From Laceyella sediminis (lineage in GTDB: Bacteria > Bacillota > Bacilli > Thermoactinomycetales > Thermoactinomycetaceae): a stretch of 64,000 nucleotides of DNA. The translations under genes were made by a program, and so were the position numbers. The notes under the pieces were generated by a model. It saw only the letters and a program-made list of their open reading frames with translations, did no database searches and was not told the origin of the DNA. Location of the stretch: NCBI RefSeq assembly GCF_003003125.1, contig NZ_PVTZ01000013.1, forward strand, positions 26,745 through 90,744. Reading direction: 5' to 3'. Below, in pieces: positions 54,755-62,305 of this stretch. Position 1 is the stretch's first letter. The number at the start of each line of letters is the position of its first letter.

Positions 54755-54795
54755 AAAAACGGTCCTGTCTCTGTGGACAGGTGCCGTTTTTGCTT
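54755..54795 (+). terminator. Terminator after brnQ
   Basis: AAAAACGG and CTGTC pair with GACAG and CCGTTTTT around a small internal loop. Confidence 0.8.
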
Positions 54796-54823
54796 TGTGA
54801 CGCACGAGAGGCCAAGCGACTCC

Positions 54824-55144
54824 TTATATGTCAATTGCTTTTTCTTTCACTTCGTCTGGCACTTGAATAGTTTGCGTAAACGGGCCGCTGTAGATGAACT
54901 CGTATTGGTCGTCGACCAGATGCTGATTTGTTTTGCCATTGGTGCTCAAGTCGGCGTCATATTTGATTTTCAGAGTGCTTTTGACATAATTGAAGCTTTT
55001 TTCGTCGATCCAGATTTTAAACTCAAACGATTTGGTTTTCACTTTGCTCATGTCGATGATGCCAGTGGTGGAGAAAACAGCCGCAGTGTAAAACTCTTTT
55101 TGGAACGGTTCGCCAATTGACGATGTTTCGTCAAAACTTGTCAA
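54824..55144 (-). pseudogene. C-terminal fragment of a DUF6612-like lipoprotein
   Basis: 106 residues. FEFKIWIDEKSFNYVKSTLKIK and the closing PFTQTIQVPDEVKEKAIDI look like the C-terminal beta-rich half of DUF6612/LolA-fold secreted proteins, which are normally about 250-300 residues with a lipoprotein signal. Here there is no signal peptide, the only start is a TTG without ribosome site, and another gene begins 70 bases upstream on the other strand. I therefore read it as a truncated remnant. Family assignment is tentative. Confidence 0.5.
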
Positions 55145-55213
55145 AACCAGAGAAAGGAACCGACAAGCAAAAGAAAGAACTGGAACAAATGTAATAGATA
55201 GGGAGGAAAGAAT

Positions 55214-55534
55214 ATGAACGCGTTAGATTATAACCGGCGAACCACTTTTATGGATTCTTTGGTGAGAGAGATGAGTTTGCAGCAAATGTACGTGAACGAA
55301 TACTTTCTCAAGCATGGGCTACAAGCGAATAAAATTTATTTTGATGAAGAGGCGATGCGTTTAGTCCATCAAGCCTTGCTGAATGAATTTTTGCGAACAA
55401 ATAATACACATTTTATCACCTTGGCTCAGTATATAGAGCACAAAAGCAATACACGAAGCTATCTGGCGCAAATCAAACCGTGGAAACCGCACCGGGGAAA
55501 CGAAGATAGCGATGTGGATCGGTATAAGGCATAG
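55214..55534 (+). CDS. Hypothetical protein, 106 residues
   Basis: ATG 55214 lies 8 bases after GGGAGG. The product is soluble and predicted helical, with EAMRLVHQALLNEFLRTNN in the middle and a charged C-terminus (HRGNEDSDVDRYKA). The helical core with Ile/Leu and charged residues recalls small IDEAL-type proteins of Bacilli but I cannot place it firmly. A strong terminator follows, so it is a monocistronic gene. Confidence 0.7.
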   Translation: MNALDYNRRTTFMDSLVREMSLQQMYVNEYFLKHGLQANKIYFDEEAMRLVHQALLNEFLRTNNTHFITLAQYIEHKSNTRSYLAQIKPWKPHRGNEDSDVDRYKA

Positions 55535-55549
55535 GGAAAGAACGTGAAT

Positions 55550-55588
55550 AAGCGGAAGCTGTTAAGGTTATGACAGCTTCCGCTTTTT
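55550..55588 (+). terminator. Terminator after the 106-residue gene
   Basis: AGCGGAAGCTGT pairs with ACAGCTTCCGCT; TTTTCG follows. Confidence 0.85.
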
Positions 55589-55629
55589 CGTGTTCAGTTG
55601 CCAGCTTGGTGGCGCTTCCAAGAGTCTGA

Positions 55630-55803
55630 ACGACCGTAGTGCCCGCTCCGTTGGTAGCGATTATTCTGATGACTGTGACGGCCATTGCCAAAGTAGTGGA
55701 CAAGTATCAAAAGGGAAATAAGCGCGTGACTGTCAATGGGCTGAATGAGGAGAGCCGGGCGCTGGTGAACTGCGTCGGGTTATCCGCGCCTACCGCCCAT
55801 TGA
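55630..55803 (+). pseudogene. SulP transporter remnant (internally deleted)
   Basis: A 57-codon frame with no ribosome site reads VPAPLVAIIL, a conserved piece of the SulP membrane domain, joined directly to VVDKYQKGNKRVTVNGLNEE and SRALVNCVGLS, the end of a SulP STAS domain. The intervening 200 or more residues are missing. It ends at a proper stop and is followed by a terminator (55838), as expected for the 3' end of a decayed gene. It is not derived from the SulP gene at 36.4 kb, whose STAS end differs. Confidence 0.68.
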
Positions 55804-55837
55804 TGCCGGGATCACAGGCGAAGCTTAACACTGGACG

Positions 55838-55886
55838 GGGATCATCCCTTCTGTGCATGTAGCGCAGGGGATGATTCTTTTTTGAT
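55838..55886 (+). terminator. Terminator after the SulP remnant
   Basis: GATCATCCC and TGTGC pair with GCGCA and GGGATGATT; TCTTTTTT follows. Confidence 0.7.
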
Positions 55887-55911
55887 GGCGGGTGAATGGC
55901 GCAGGCACAAT

Positions 55912-55950
55912 AAAACCCGCCTCTGGGTATGTAGGTAGCTGAGGCGGGTT
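55912..55950 (-). terminator. Terminator after the NAD(P)-binding gene
   Basis: AACCCGCCTC pairs with GAGGCGGGTT; on the minus strand TTTTATT follows. Confidence 0.8.
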
Positions 55951-55992
55951 GAAGCGTGTCTGGCAAGTTGTCGATGGTTTTGGAACGGTTTG

Positions 55993-56613
55993 CTAGTAAG
56001 CGATGCCTACGCGGGCTTGGACGTAGGTGAGATCGTTAATTTGACGATAGACGAAGGCGCCGGTGTCAGCAAAGGAAATCCAGGTGCCGTTTTCAGGCAA
56101 ATAATCGCGTTGCGCCCGAACAGGTGCTGGCGAGGGCCCTTCTTTCAAAGCGGTTGGGCACACGATCGTCCATGACAACGCTGTTTGGCAAAGGAGTTGA
56201 TAGGCGCGGTGATGTTCCTCGGCGGCGGTGGTGATGCGGCGCCTGGATTCGGATGATTGGTAACGCAACAGGGCGGGGTCGACTCGGCTTTGCAGAATGC
56301 CGGCCGTTCCCACTGTGATAATCCGTTTGATGCGTTCCTGTTCCATTGCCGGCACGAGCGCGCGCACGCTGTCGGTCAGGGTGGTTGTCCCGTCTGTGCC
56401 AAGGGCGCTGATGACCACCTCTGCCCCAGTGACGGCTCGGCTGATGTCTTCCGGACGCCGTGCATCTCCATGCAGGAGAGTCAAGTTTGGGTGTGAGCAA
56501 GGGATGCGATCCGGATTGCGTACAAGTGCGGTGACATGATGTCCGTCTTGCAAGGCGAGGCGGAGCACATGCCCACCTACCCGCCCGGTGGCGCCCAATA
56601 GTAACAAGTTCAT
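55993..56613 (-). CDS. NAD(P)-binding atypical SDR protein (NmrA/YwnB-like)
   Basis: 206 residues. The Rossmann motif GATGRVGGHVLRLAL is at the N-terminus and ALVRNPDRI follows beta2, as in NmrA-like atypical short-chain dehydrogenases. The later TIVCPTALKEGP block is typical of the YwnB/BVR-B group. Reductase or redox-sensing activity is likely, with unknown substrate. Its ATG overlaps the stop of spo0M by 4 bases, so it is co-transcribed and coupled. Confidence 0.86.
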   Translation of the reverse strand: MNLLLLGATGRVGGHVLRLALQDGHHVTALVRNPDRIPCSHPNLTLLHGDARRPEDISRAVTGAEVVISALGTDGTTTLTDSVRALVPAMEQERIKRIITVGTAGILQSRVDPALLRYQSSESRRRITTAAEEHHRAYQLLCQTALSWTIVCPTALKEGPSPAPVRAQRDYLPENGTWISFADTGAFVYRQINDLTYVQARVGIAY

Positions 56614-57380
56614 GGCAGCAGTCCTCTCATTGGTTGATTGTCAAGGCGTTGGGTCAGTATTTGTTGCACCTTGTCCATCGGGTCTGTCAACGTTTGATGA
56701 TTGTCTACGTAAACGGCCTGGTGGGTGCCTTGATATTGCCATTCCATAGTGGTCATGTACGACTGCGTCGAACGAATGAGTTCAATGTTCATGACCAGGT
56801 GTGTTTCATTCATATGAAAGTTCACCTTCAGCGCATCCAAATAACCGTGGTATTTGCCGGTTGGTCGGAATTCGTATATTTGAGCGAAGGGTTGCGCTTT
56901 AAGGGTTGGGTCGTATTCATTATAGATGCGATACAGAATAAATTGGGCATCTTCGATCTGCTTTAGCAACTTCTGAACTAGTGGGTGGGGAAACACTTCA
57001 ATTTTATCTGTGTCGCTAGGATCGATGGCGTGTTTGATATCCAGTCCCGTTTTCAAGTAGATGGGATAGCTTCCCGTCGACAGCGGGGTCGATAGTGGCA
57101 ATCTGATTTGGAATGGAATTTCTCTTTTTTCGTTTGGTTCGATGACAAACGGCTGAGCGAGTTGGTACTTTTCCAAGGTATGGGATGTTTTTTTGCCTTT
57201 TTTTAGATACTGAATGACGAGATAGAGATAGATGTGATCGATTTGTTGGGGAACATTGCCCCCTTTGATCACGATTTTCCCCTTTACTTCTCCTCCGGCG
57301 CTGGCTTGGCTATCCGCCAATTGCGTGTCAACCGTTGCGGCACCGATTCCCAAACTGGCAAGCGGACGATATAAGACCAT
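56610..57380 (-). CDS. spo0M: Sporulation-control protein Spo0M
   Basis: 256 residues, arrestin-like beta fold. The start LASLGIGAATVDTQL and SAGGEVKGKIVIKGG are typical of SpoOM/Vps26-like proteins; the C-terminal part (FHMNETHLVMNIELIR) continues the second beta sandwich. In B. subtilis Spo0M modulates early sporulation and cell division. GGGGGAG lies 7 bases before the ATG. First gene of a two-gene unit. The 370 bases up to the FadR gene hold only its promoter and the opposite one. Confidence 0.92.
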   Translation of the reverse strand: MVLYRPLASLGIGAATVDTQLADSQASAGGEVKGKIVIKGGNVPQQIDHIYLYLVIQYLKKGKKTSHTLEKYQLAQPFVIEPNEKREIPFQIRLPLSTPLSTGSYPIYLKTGLDIKHAIDPSDTDKIEVFPHPLVQKLLKQIEDAQFILYRIYNEYDPTLKAQPFAQIYEFRPTGKYHGYLDALKVNFHMNETHLVMNIELIRSTQSYMTTMEWQYQGTHQAVYVDNHQTLTDPMDKVQQILTQRLDNQPMRGLLP

Positions 57381-57669
57381 AGTTACTCCCCCATTCTCTG
57401 TTTCGTATCGTAGAAGGCTTAAAACAACGCCTTTCGCAAGTGCGGAGAAGCGGCGCGTCCGGGCCTTGTCGCTTGCTTGCCAGCCCGATGAAAGGGTGAA
57501 GCCGCTCCCGTGTTCGCTTTTTGTTTCTTCATCATCTATTTACCCGTTTGTGAACAATTTTCTACATATATATAAAAGGAGTTCTGGTTCTCCATTTTTC
57601 AGTTACACAGGGATAGTTTACCATAAGGGTTAATGAAAAAAAGGGGATACAAATATTCTGTTATTTATA

Positions 57670-57698
57670 TAGACAATAATTAGAATATTTAATAAAAT
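57670..57698 (+). promoter_or_regulatory. Promoter of the fadR-hydroxylase operon
   Basis: TAGACA (57670-57675), 17-base spacer, TAAAAT (57693-57698) in an AT-rich region that would also suit a GntR-type operator. Confidence 0.5.
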
Positions 57699-57750
57699 GA
57701 TAGTAATACCGCAAGTGCATGCTGGTAAGACCATGATGGGAGGCGGGAGC

Positions 57751-58467
57751 GTGCAGGAACGGGTAAAACAGATTGATCGGCCCCAACGCTCGTCGGACCG
57801 GGTGGAGAGGCAGCTGATCAAAGCGATTTTGGAGGCGGAGTACCCGGCTGGTAGCCCATTGCCGTCAGAACGGGAATTGGCGAGCCGCCTTGGTGTGGGA
57901 CGACCCATCGTCAGGGAAGTGATTCAGCGCTTGGAGCGGGATGGATGGTTGGCAGTGCGCAAAGGGCAACCTGCTATCGTAAAGGATTTCTGGCAACACG
58001 GGACACTCAACACGCTTGTCAACATTGTACGCAATAGTGAGAAAATAACGGGTGAAGTCATCACCCACTTGCTGGAATTGCGGATCTCCCTGACTCCGGC
58101 ATATGTCAGGGATGCAGTGGCGAATCAGCGCCCCAAAGTGGTTGCGCTCTTGTCCACACTGGAGCAGTTGGAAGATCGTGCGGATGCGTTTGCGGCGTTT
58201 GATTGGCATTTGCAGAAGAGTCTAGCCAGTCTGTCGCCCAATCCCATTTATGTGCTGATTTTGAACAGCTTCGAGCAGGTATACCTGAAGATGGCTCGCC
58301 TTTATTTTGCCGAGTCAGCGCGCCGGGAGGCATCGCGGCGTTATTATCATGATTTGTTGGAGGCAGCTTTGGCGCAAGAGGCGACGTCTGCGGAACAGCT
58401 GGCACGCGCAATGATGGCTCGAAGCTTAGAGGAATGGCAAAACGCCATGGCGGGGGAGAGACGATGA
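57751..58467 (+). CDS. fadR: FadR-type fatty acid regulator (GntR family)
   Basis: 238 residues, the same size as E. coli FadR (239). N-terminal GntR winged helix (PLPSERELASRLGVGRPIVR) and a C-terminal helical acyl-CoA-binding domain. ADAFAAFDWHLQKSLASLSP and NPIYVLILNSFEQVYLKMAR line up with the FadR_C domain in order and spacing. E. coli FadR represses beta-oxidation and activates unsaturated-fatty-acid genes; acyl-CoA releases it. GTG 57751 follows GGGAGG. The stop overlaps the hydroxylase start by 4 bases, so it probably controls that gene. Confidence 0.85.
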   Translation: MQERVKQIDRPQRSSDRVERQLIKAILEAEYPAGSPLPSERELASRLGVGRPIVREVIQRLERDGWLAVRKGQPAIVKDFWQHGTLNTLVNIVRNSEKITGEVITHLLELRISLTPAYVRDAVANQRPKVVALLSTLEQLEDRADAFAAFDWHLQKSLASLSPNPIYVLILNSFEQVYLKMARLYFAESARREASRRYYHDLLEAALAQEATSAEQLARAMMARSLEEWQNAMAGERR

Positions 58468-59087
58468 ATGCGAAGACAGTAAAAGAGTTTTGGCTGTTTC
58501 CCGATATTTTGCTGATGGGTGTGCTCTTTGTGAGCGGCTTGGTCGTGACAGCGCCGCAGTTGACTTCGGTTAAAGGGTGGGTGCCATTGGGGATTGGGAT
58601 GCTCACTTATGCGGCGAGCGAATATTTTATTCACCGCTTTCTTTTCCATCTGCCGCCCCCCAAACATCCAGTATTGTTGAAATGGCTCAAACGACTTCAT
58701 TATGACCATCATGCGGACCCTCATAAGCTGGACTTGTTGTTTTTGCCTGCTTGGTACAGCTTGCCGTTGATTGCGGTGGCCGCGGGGGCGGTCTATTTGA
58801 TCACATCCAGTTTGTCGTGGACGGTGTCTTATGTGACAGGCGTGATCGGTTTTCTGCTTTATTATGAATGGTGCCATTATGTCGCTCACCGCCCCATCAT
58901 CCCGCTCACTCCCTGGGGGCGTTGGATGAAAAAACTCCACTTGCGCCATCACTTCAAAAATGAGCATTACTGGTATGGGGTCACCAGCCCGGCGTTTGAC
59001 TTGCTGTTGGGAACGTTTAAAAGCGAAAAGGAAGTGGGGCGAAGCGATACCGTTCGTGATCTGGAACAACATGCGCGGCAAGAGTAG
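58464..59087 (+). CDS. Fatty acid hydroxylase/sterol desaturase family protein
   Basis: 207 residues, integral membrane diiron enzyme. Histidine boxes: HRFLFH (57-62), HYDHH (79-83), HYVAH (138-142) and HLRHH (159-163) with His168. About four membrane segments surround them. Family members hydroxylate fatty acids, carotenoids or ceramides at the membrane. ATG 58464 overlaps the fadR stop (ATGA). It is followed 2 bases later by the remains of an oxidase gene, so the original operon was longer. Confidence 0.88.
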   Translation: MNAKTVKEFWLFPDILLMGVLFVSGLVVTAPQLTSVKGWVPLGIGMLTYAASEYFIHRFLFHLPPPKHPVLLKWLKRLHYDHHADPHKLDLLFLPAWYSLPLIAVAAGAVYLITSSLSWTVSYVTGVIGFLLYYEWCHYVAHRPIIPLTPWGRWMKKLHLRHHFKNEHYWYGVTSPAFDLLLGTFKSEKEVGRSDTVRDLEQHARQE

Positions 59088-59089
59088 GT

Positions 59090-59806
59090 GCAATCAGCAC
59101 AGGGACGCATGGGACAGGTATAAGCCTGGGAAACTAATCCAGCCAGGTCGCGGCGCTGACGCTGGTTACTGCAGATGGACGGGTTCTCACTTGCTCACCA
59201 GACCGGCATTCTGAAGTGTTTCAAGCGGCTCAGGTTTCATTGGGGGCACTGGGGATTGTGGTTCGGATTGATCTGCGGGTTATGCCAGTTTACCATTTGC
59301 GTTACCGGAGCGCTATGGACTGCGATTTAAATGTAGGTCCTGCGGATACACGGTTCATGCTGACTTAAACGGGGCGATCAACATCGCCAAGGCGATTTCA
59401 GGTCTAGCGGCCTAGCGTACTGGTAACAGGTACGCCGCCCATGTGGGTACATGCTAACTGCATGGGACGGGGTGATGGCACACCCCTAAACTTGGGCATC
59501 GTTCAAAACGGAAAAGGACTGCGAACGCCAATGACCCAAGAATCCCACGGCTTCTGCCGTGTGGAGTGTCAATTGGCCGTCCATATGTACCAGGGGATGG
59601 AATATGAACCCTACTTTGCTGCGGTGGAAGAGATTCTGAAGCGGCATGGTGGCCGACCGCATTGGGGGAAACTTCACACCATGGGGCCTAGGGAGCTGGC
59701 CACGCGCTATCCCAAGTGGGCCGATTTCTTAAGGGTTCGGGTGGAGCTGGACCCGCACGGGGGATTCTTGAATGATTATTTGTGCACTTTATTTGGCTTG
59801 CGTTGA
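59090..59806 (+). pseudogene. D-arabinono-1,4-lactone oxidase-type FAD oxidase, disrupted
   Basis: In one frame from 59090 the sequence reads AISTGTHGTGISLGN, the FAD-binding block of aldonolactone oxidases, then a TAA stop (59132) where Leu is expected, then SSQVAALTLVTADGRVL and VSLGALGIVVRIDLRVMP. At about 59300 an IS fragment is inserted. The C-terminal part resumes after 59572 (EYEPYFAAVEEILKRHGGRP, HWGKLHTMGPRELATRYP, LDPHGGFLNDYL) and ends at 59806. The N-terminal 100 or so residues are missing. The family oxidises sugar lactones or alditols. It is inactive here: truncated, nonsense-mutated and interrupted. Confidence 0.88.
59300..59572 (+). mobile_element. IS200/IS605-type right-end fragment with TnpB C-terminus
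   Basis: 59308-59415 encodes ERYGLRFKCRSCGYTVHADL and NGAINIAKAISGLAA, the zinc-ribbon and last RuvC motif of TnpB, ending in TAG. The next 157 bases are the non-coding right end, which in active elements is the omega RNA scaffold. They finish with the hairpin CCCACGGCTTCTGCCGTGTGG and GAGTGTCAA, the usual right-end structure. The rest of TnpB and the left end are absent. It lies inside the aldonolactone oxidase pseudogene. Confidence 0.85.
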
Positions 59807-59829
59807 AAAAGAAGAGGAGGAAAAAGGCG

Positions 59830-60474
59830 ATGCCGTACAGTTGGTTGGGGGTTATCATGCTGTCCAGCTTGGCGTATCTAGCGGTGTTGGCCAAGCGGTA
59901 CCAGACGGGGAAATATGTGCTCAAGCCTGGTACGATGGGGCTAATCATCGCCATGGCAGTGGCCGGTTTGGATGGGGGTGATCGGGCTGGTTGGCTAATC
60001 CTGATCGGCTTATGCTGCTCCTTGATCGGGGATATCTGCCTGATGTTGCCGAAGGAGCGTTTTTTGGAGGGATTGGGTGCGTTTTTCTTGGCGCATCTTT
60101 GCTATGTGGCCGCGTTTTCCGCGGTGGGAGGGGATGCGCCAATGCCGAGAGGGTTGTTGGCCGCATTGGTGTGCGTAGGCGTAGGTTATATGTTGGTGTT
60201 GCGCGCGGGCGTCGTCCGGGAGGGAGGAAACCGCCTGATGGTGGCGGTCGGTTGCTACATCGCCGTGATCACTTGGATGTTGGTGATGGCGGTGCAGACC
60301 AGTTCCCCTCTCCTCATCGCCGGTGCCATCGCATTCTATTTGTCGGATGCGGTATTGGCGTGGAACCGGTTTGTGCGTCCGTTCCCATGGGCGGAAATGG
60401 TGCTGATGGCGCTGTATTTTTTGGCGCAAGCGCTGCTGGCGTTAGCCGTATGGGGAGGTCTGCAAATGACTTGA
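59830..60474 (+). CDS. Lysoplasmalogenase (YhhN family)
   Basis: 214 residues with about eight membrane segments. GDICLMLPKERFLEGLGAFF and HLCYVAAF form the first conserved block, with the acidic catalytic-site residues, and FYLSDAVLAWNRFVRPF the second. The TMEM86/YhhN family cleaves the vinyl-ether bond of lysoplasmalogens or related lipids. ATG 59830 is preceded by GAGGAGG; the frame upstream runs into the oxidase remnant. Its nearness to the fatty acid hydroxylase gene suggests a small lipid-metabolism group. Confidence 0.85.
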   Translation: MPYSWLGVIMLSSLAYLAVLAKRYQTGKYVLKPGTMGLIIAMAVAGLDGGDRAGWLILIGLCCSLIGDICLMLPKERFLEGLGAFFLAHLCYVAAFSAVGGDAPMPRGLLAALVCVGVGYMLVLRAGVVREGGNRLMVAVGCYIAVITWMLVMAVQTSSPLLIAGAIAFYLSDAVLAWNRFVRPFPWAEMVLMALYFLAQALLALAVWGGLQMT

Positions 60475-60600
60475 TGGGGAATATATATCTTTTGTTCCGT
60501 TTATTTACAAATATGAAATAATTAATAATTGTGGCGAAACACTTTTGTTTTAATATACAATTAACAAGAAGGACTATTTTCATTGAAAGGAATGGTTTTC

Positions 60601-61026
60601 ATGGTGAAAAAAGGGAAAGGCTGCACTTACGCATTGGTTACGGCGATGCTCTTGTCCGGGTTTGCATTTCCGTCCGTAGCCGGAGCGGCCGTAACCGGCC
60701 ATGTATACTGGTCCGGTGCCGGCGTATTGTATCCGGGCGAGTCGATCCATTCCGGAAAAGTGTTTTTGCCAAAAGGAACCAAAGTACTCGAGATCACGCA
60801 AATTGCTTCCGGGCGGGATGGGGAAGATCCTTGGCAAGGTTCCTATGAGATTAAGCTGCTGAACCACCGAGGCCAAGTAGTGGATTCCTGTCTGGGGGAC
60901 AACTACAACTTCCAAACCACGGGAGAGTGTTATTTGGAAGGTGTGAAAACGGGCATCCATGAGGTGCAAATCACCAATCTGTCGTCACCGGAGATGAATG
61001 TCCTCTCTGCTAAGCTTCGTGACTAA
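60601..61026 (+). CDS. Secreted protein of unknown function, 141 residues
   Basis: A clear signal peptide (MVKKGKGCTYALVTAMLL, cleavage near VAGA-AVTG at about 32) leaves a mature domain of about 110 residues that looks beta-rich: GVLYPGESIHSGKVFLPKGT, YEIKLLNHRG and HEVQITNLSSPEM. Two Cys (SCLGD and GECYL) may form a disulfide. ATG 60601 follows AAAGGA by about 10 bases. I recognise no family. It is a single-gene unit between terminators. Confidence 0.8.
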   Translation: MVKKGKGCTYALVTAMLLSGFAFPSVAGAAVTGHVYWSGAGVLYPGESIHSGKVFLPKGTKVLEITQIASGRDGEDPWQGSYEIKLLNHRGQVVDSCLGDNYNFQTTGECYLEGVKTGIHEVQITNLSSPEMNVLSAKLRD

Positions 61027-61127
61027 ATAGGATGTGAACGCGGCTCGGTTTCCCGGATTTGGGCAGGCCATCCAAGCGCACCTTTTCAGTGCCTCGCCAG
61101 AAGTTGCACACGCATACCCATATAAAG

Positions 61128-61160
61128 AGGGATAGGTCATTGGCCTACCCCTTTTGCGCT
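61128..61160 (+). terminator. Terminator after the secreted protein gene
   Basis: GGGATAGG pairs with CCTACCC (one bulge), then CTTTTGC. Confidence 0.55.
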
Positions 61161-61195
61161 TGTCCGCACAAGCCCCAGAGCCGTCGGGCATATTT

Positions 61196-61965
61196 CTATC
61201 TCTTGTGATCCACCGCTTTTTTGATCACAGCGATCCCCTTGTCGATCTCCTCCTCTGACAGTCCGCCGAATCCCAACACGATTTGGTGGCGGTGCCGGCC
61301 TTTTTGTAAGGCGTAATGTTCCACGGATTCGGCAAGCCGGGGAACTCCGCCACCAAATGCATCCCCGCTTTGCGCCCCAAGATGTTGACTTGGGGGAAGT
61401 GGTGGGTGAGCGCTTTGATCAAATGATTGCGCTTTTTGTGATACACCTTTTTCATGTTGCGTATGTGGCGGTCCAAATGCCCTTCTTGGATAAAACGGGA
61501 CAAAATCATTTGATCCATCAAAGGAGAGTGGCGATCCAAATACCATTTGTGCTTGCGGAACTGGGATACGAGCGGTGGCGGCAGGATCAGATAGCCGATC
61601 TGGATCGCAGGGGATAGGATTTTGCTAAATGTGCCAACATAGATCACTCGTTCCGGGGCCATGCCCTGCAAAGAAGGAACCGGAGTTCCTTCAAAACAAA
61701 ACTCGCTGTCATAATCATCTTCGACAATATAGGAGTCATGAAGGCGGGCGTATTCAATTAGCTTCACCCGCCGTTGAATGGACAACGTGCCACCCATGGG
61801 AAATTGGTGCGAAGGGATGACGAAAATCAGCGGGACGGATTGACCATGCTGGTTCAACAGAGCGATTGCGCGTTGCCGTTGTTTGACACGACAACTATCC
61901 ATGCCGAGGCCATAGCCGAACAAGCAGTGGGACAAACAGCCCATGTCGGCTAGGAGAGCAAGCAT
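61196..61965 (-). pseudogene. MocR/PdxR-type regulator remnant (aminotransferase domain, frameshifted)
   Basis: The minus strand reads, in one frame, VIPSHQFPMGGTLSIQRRVK, EDDYDSEFCFEGTPVPSLQG and the PLP-Lys block YVGTFSKILSPAIQIGYLIL, the aminotransferase-like domain of MocR proteins. After AEFPGL the frame breaks near 61330; the end (QIVLGFGGLSEEEIDKGIAV) is in another frame. The N-terminal GntR helix-turn-helix and first part of the catalytic domain are absent. Intact MocR/PdxR proteins are about 470 residues and regulate PLP or GABA genes. Pseudogene. Confidence 0.82.
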
Positions 61966-62040
61966 GTAAGTTCTTTCGATTATCGTCTTTTGATGAGGAT
62001 TAAAGGCAAAGGGCTACTTATCAGGGACGCCGAACACAAA

Positions 62041-62076
62041 AACCCACCTTTTCCTGAGCGGAAGGGTGGGTTTTTG
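62041..62076. terminator. Bidirectional hairpin terminator between mocR remnant and hom
   Basis: AACCCACCTT (62041-62050) pairs with AAGGGTGGGTT (62062-62072); TTT on both sides. Confidence 0.75.
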
Positions 62077-62187
62077 CAATGGGCTAAGGTACCCCGCATG
62101 CAAGGGTCCAGCCGCTCGATCGGCGAGCTGGATTGGGCGAGGAGTGAGCTTTATGAAACATTTACAAAACAATTTGATTTTTAGGTA

Positions 62188-62216
62188 TTGTCATAGACAC
62201 CCGACTCCGTTATACT
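62188..62216 (+). promoter_or_regulatory. Promoter of hom
   Basis: TTGTCA (62188-62193), 17-base spacer, TATACT (62211-62216). The leader of about 80 bases shows no T-box or riboswitch motif. Confidence 0.75.
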
Positions 62217-62305
62217 ATTCGCATCCAGTAAACATTTGTCCATTGTATAGAGACATTCGGTTTGGGTAGTTTATCATTCTTCCACTTTGACAGAGGAGGT
62301 TCAAG

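Noticed and set aside
59441..59806. A 121-residue frame starting in the IS right end
   Set aside because: Its first 45 codons are IS non-coding sequence; only the end is coding-derived and belongs to the oxidase pseudogene.
61990..62184. 64-residue plus-strand frame before hom
   Set aside because: It covers a terminator stem and reaches close to the hom promoter; no ribosome site.
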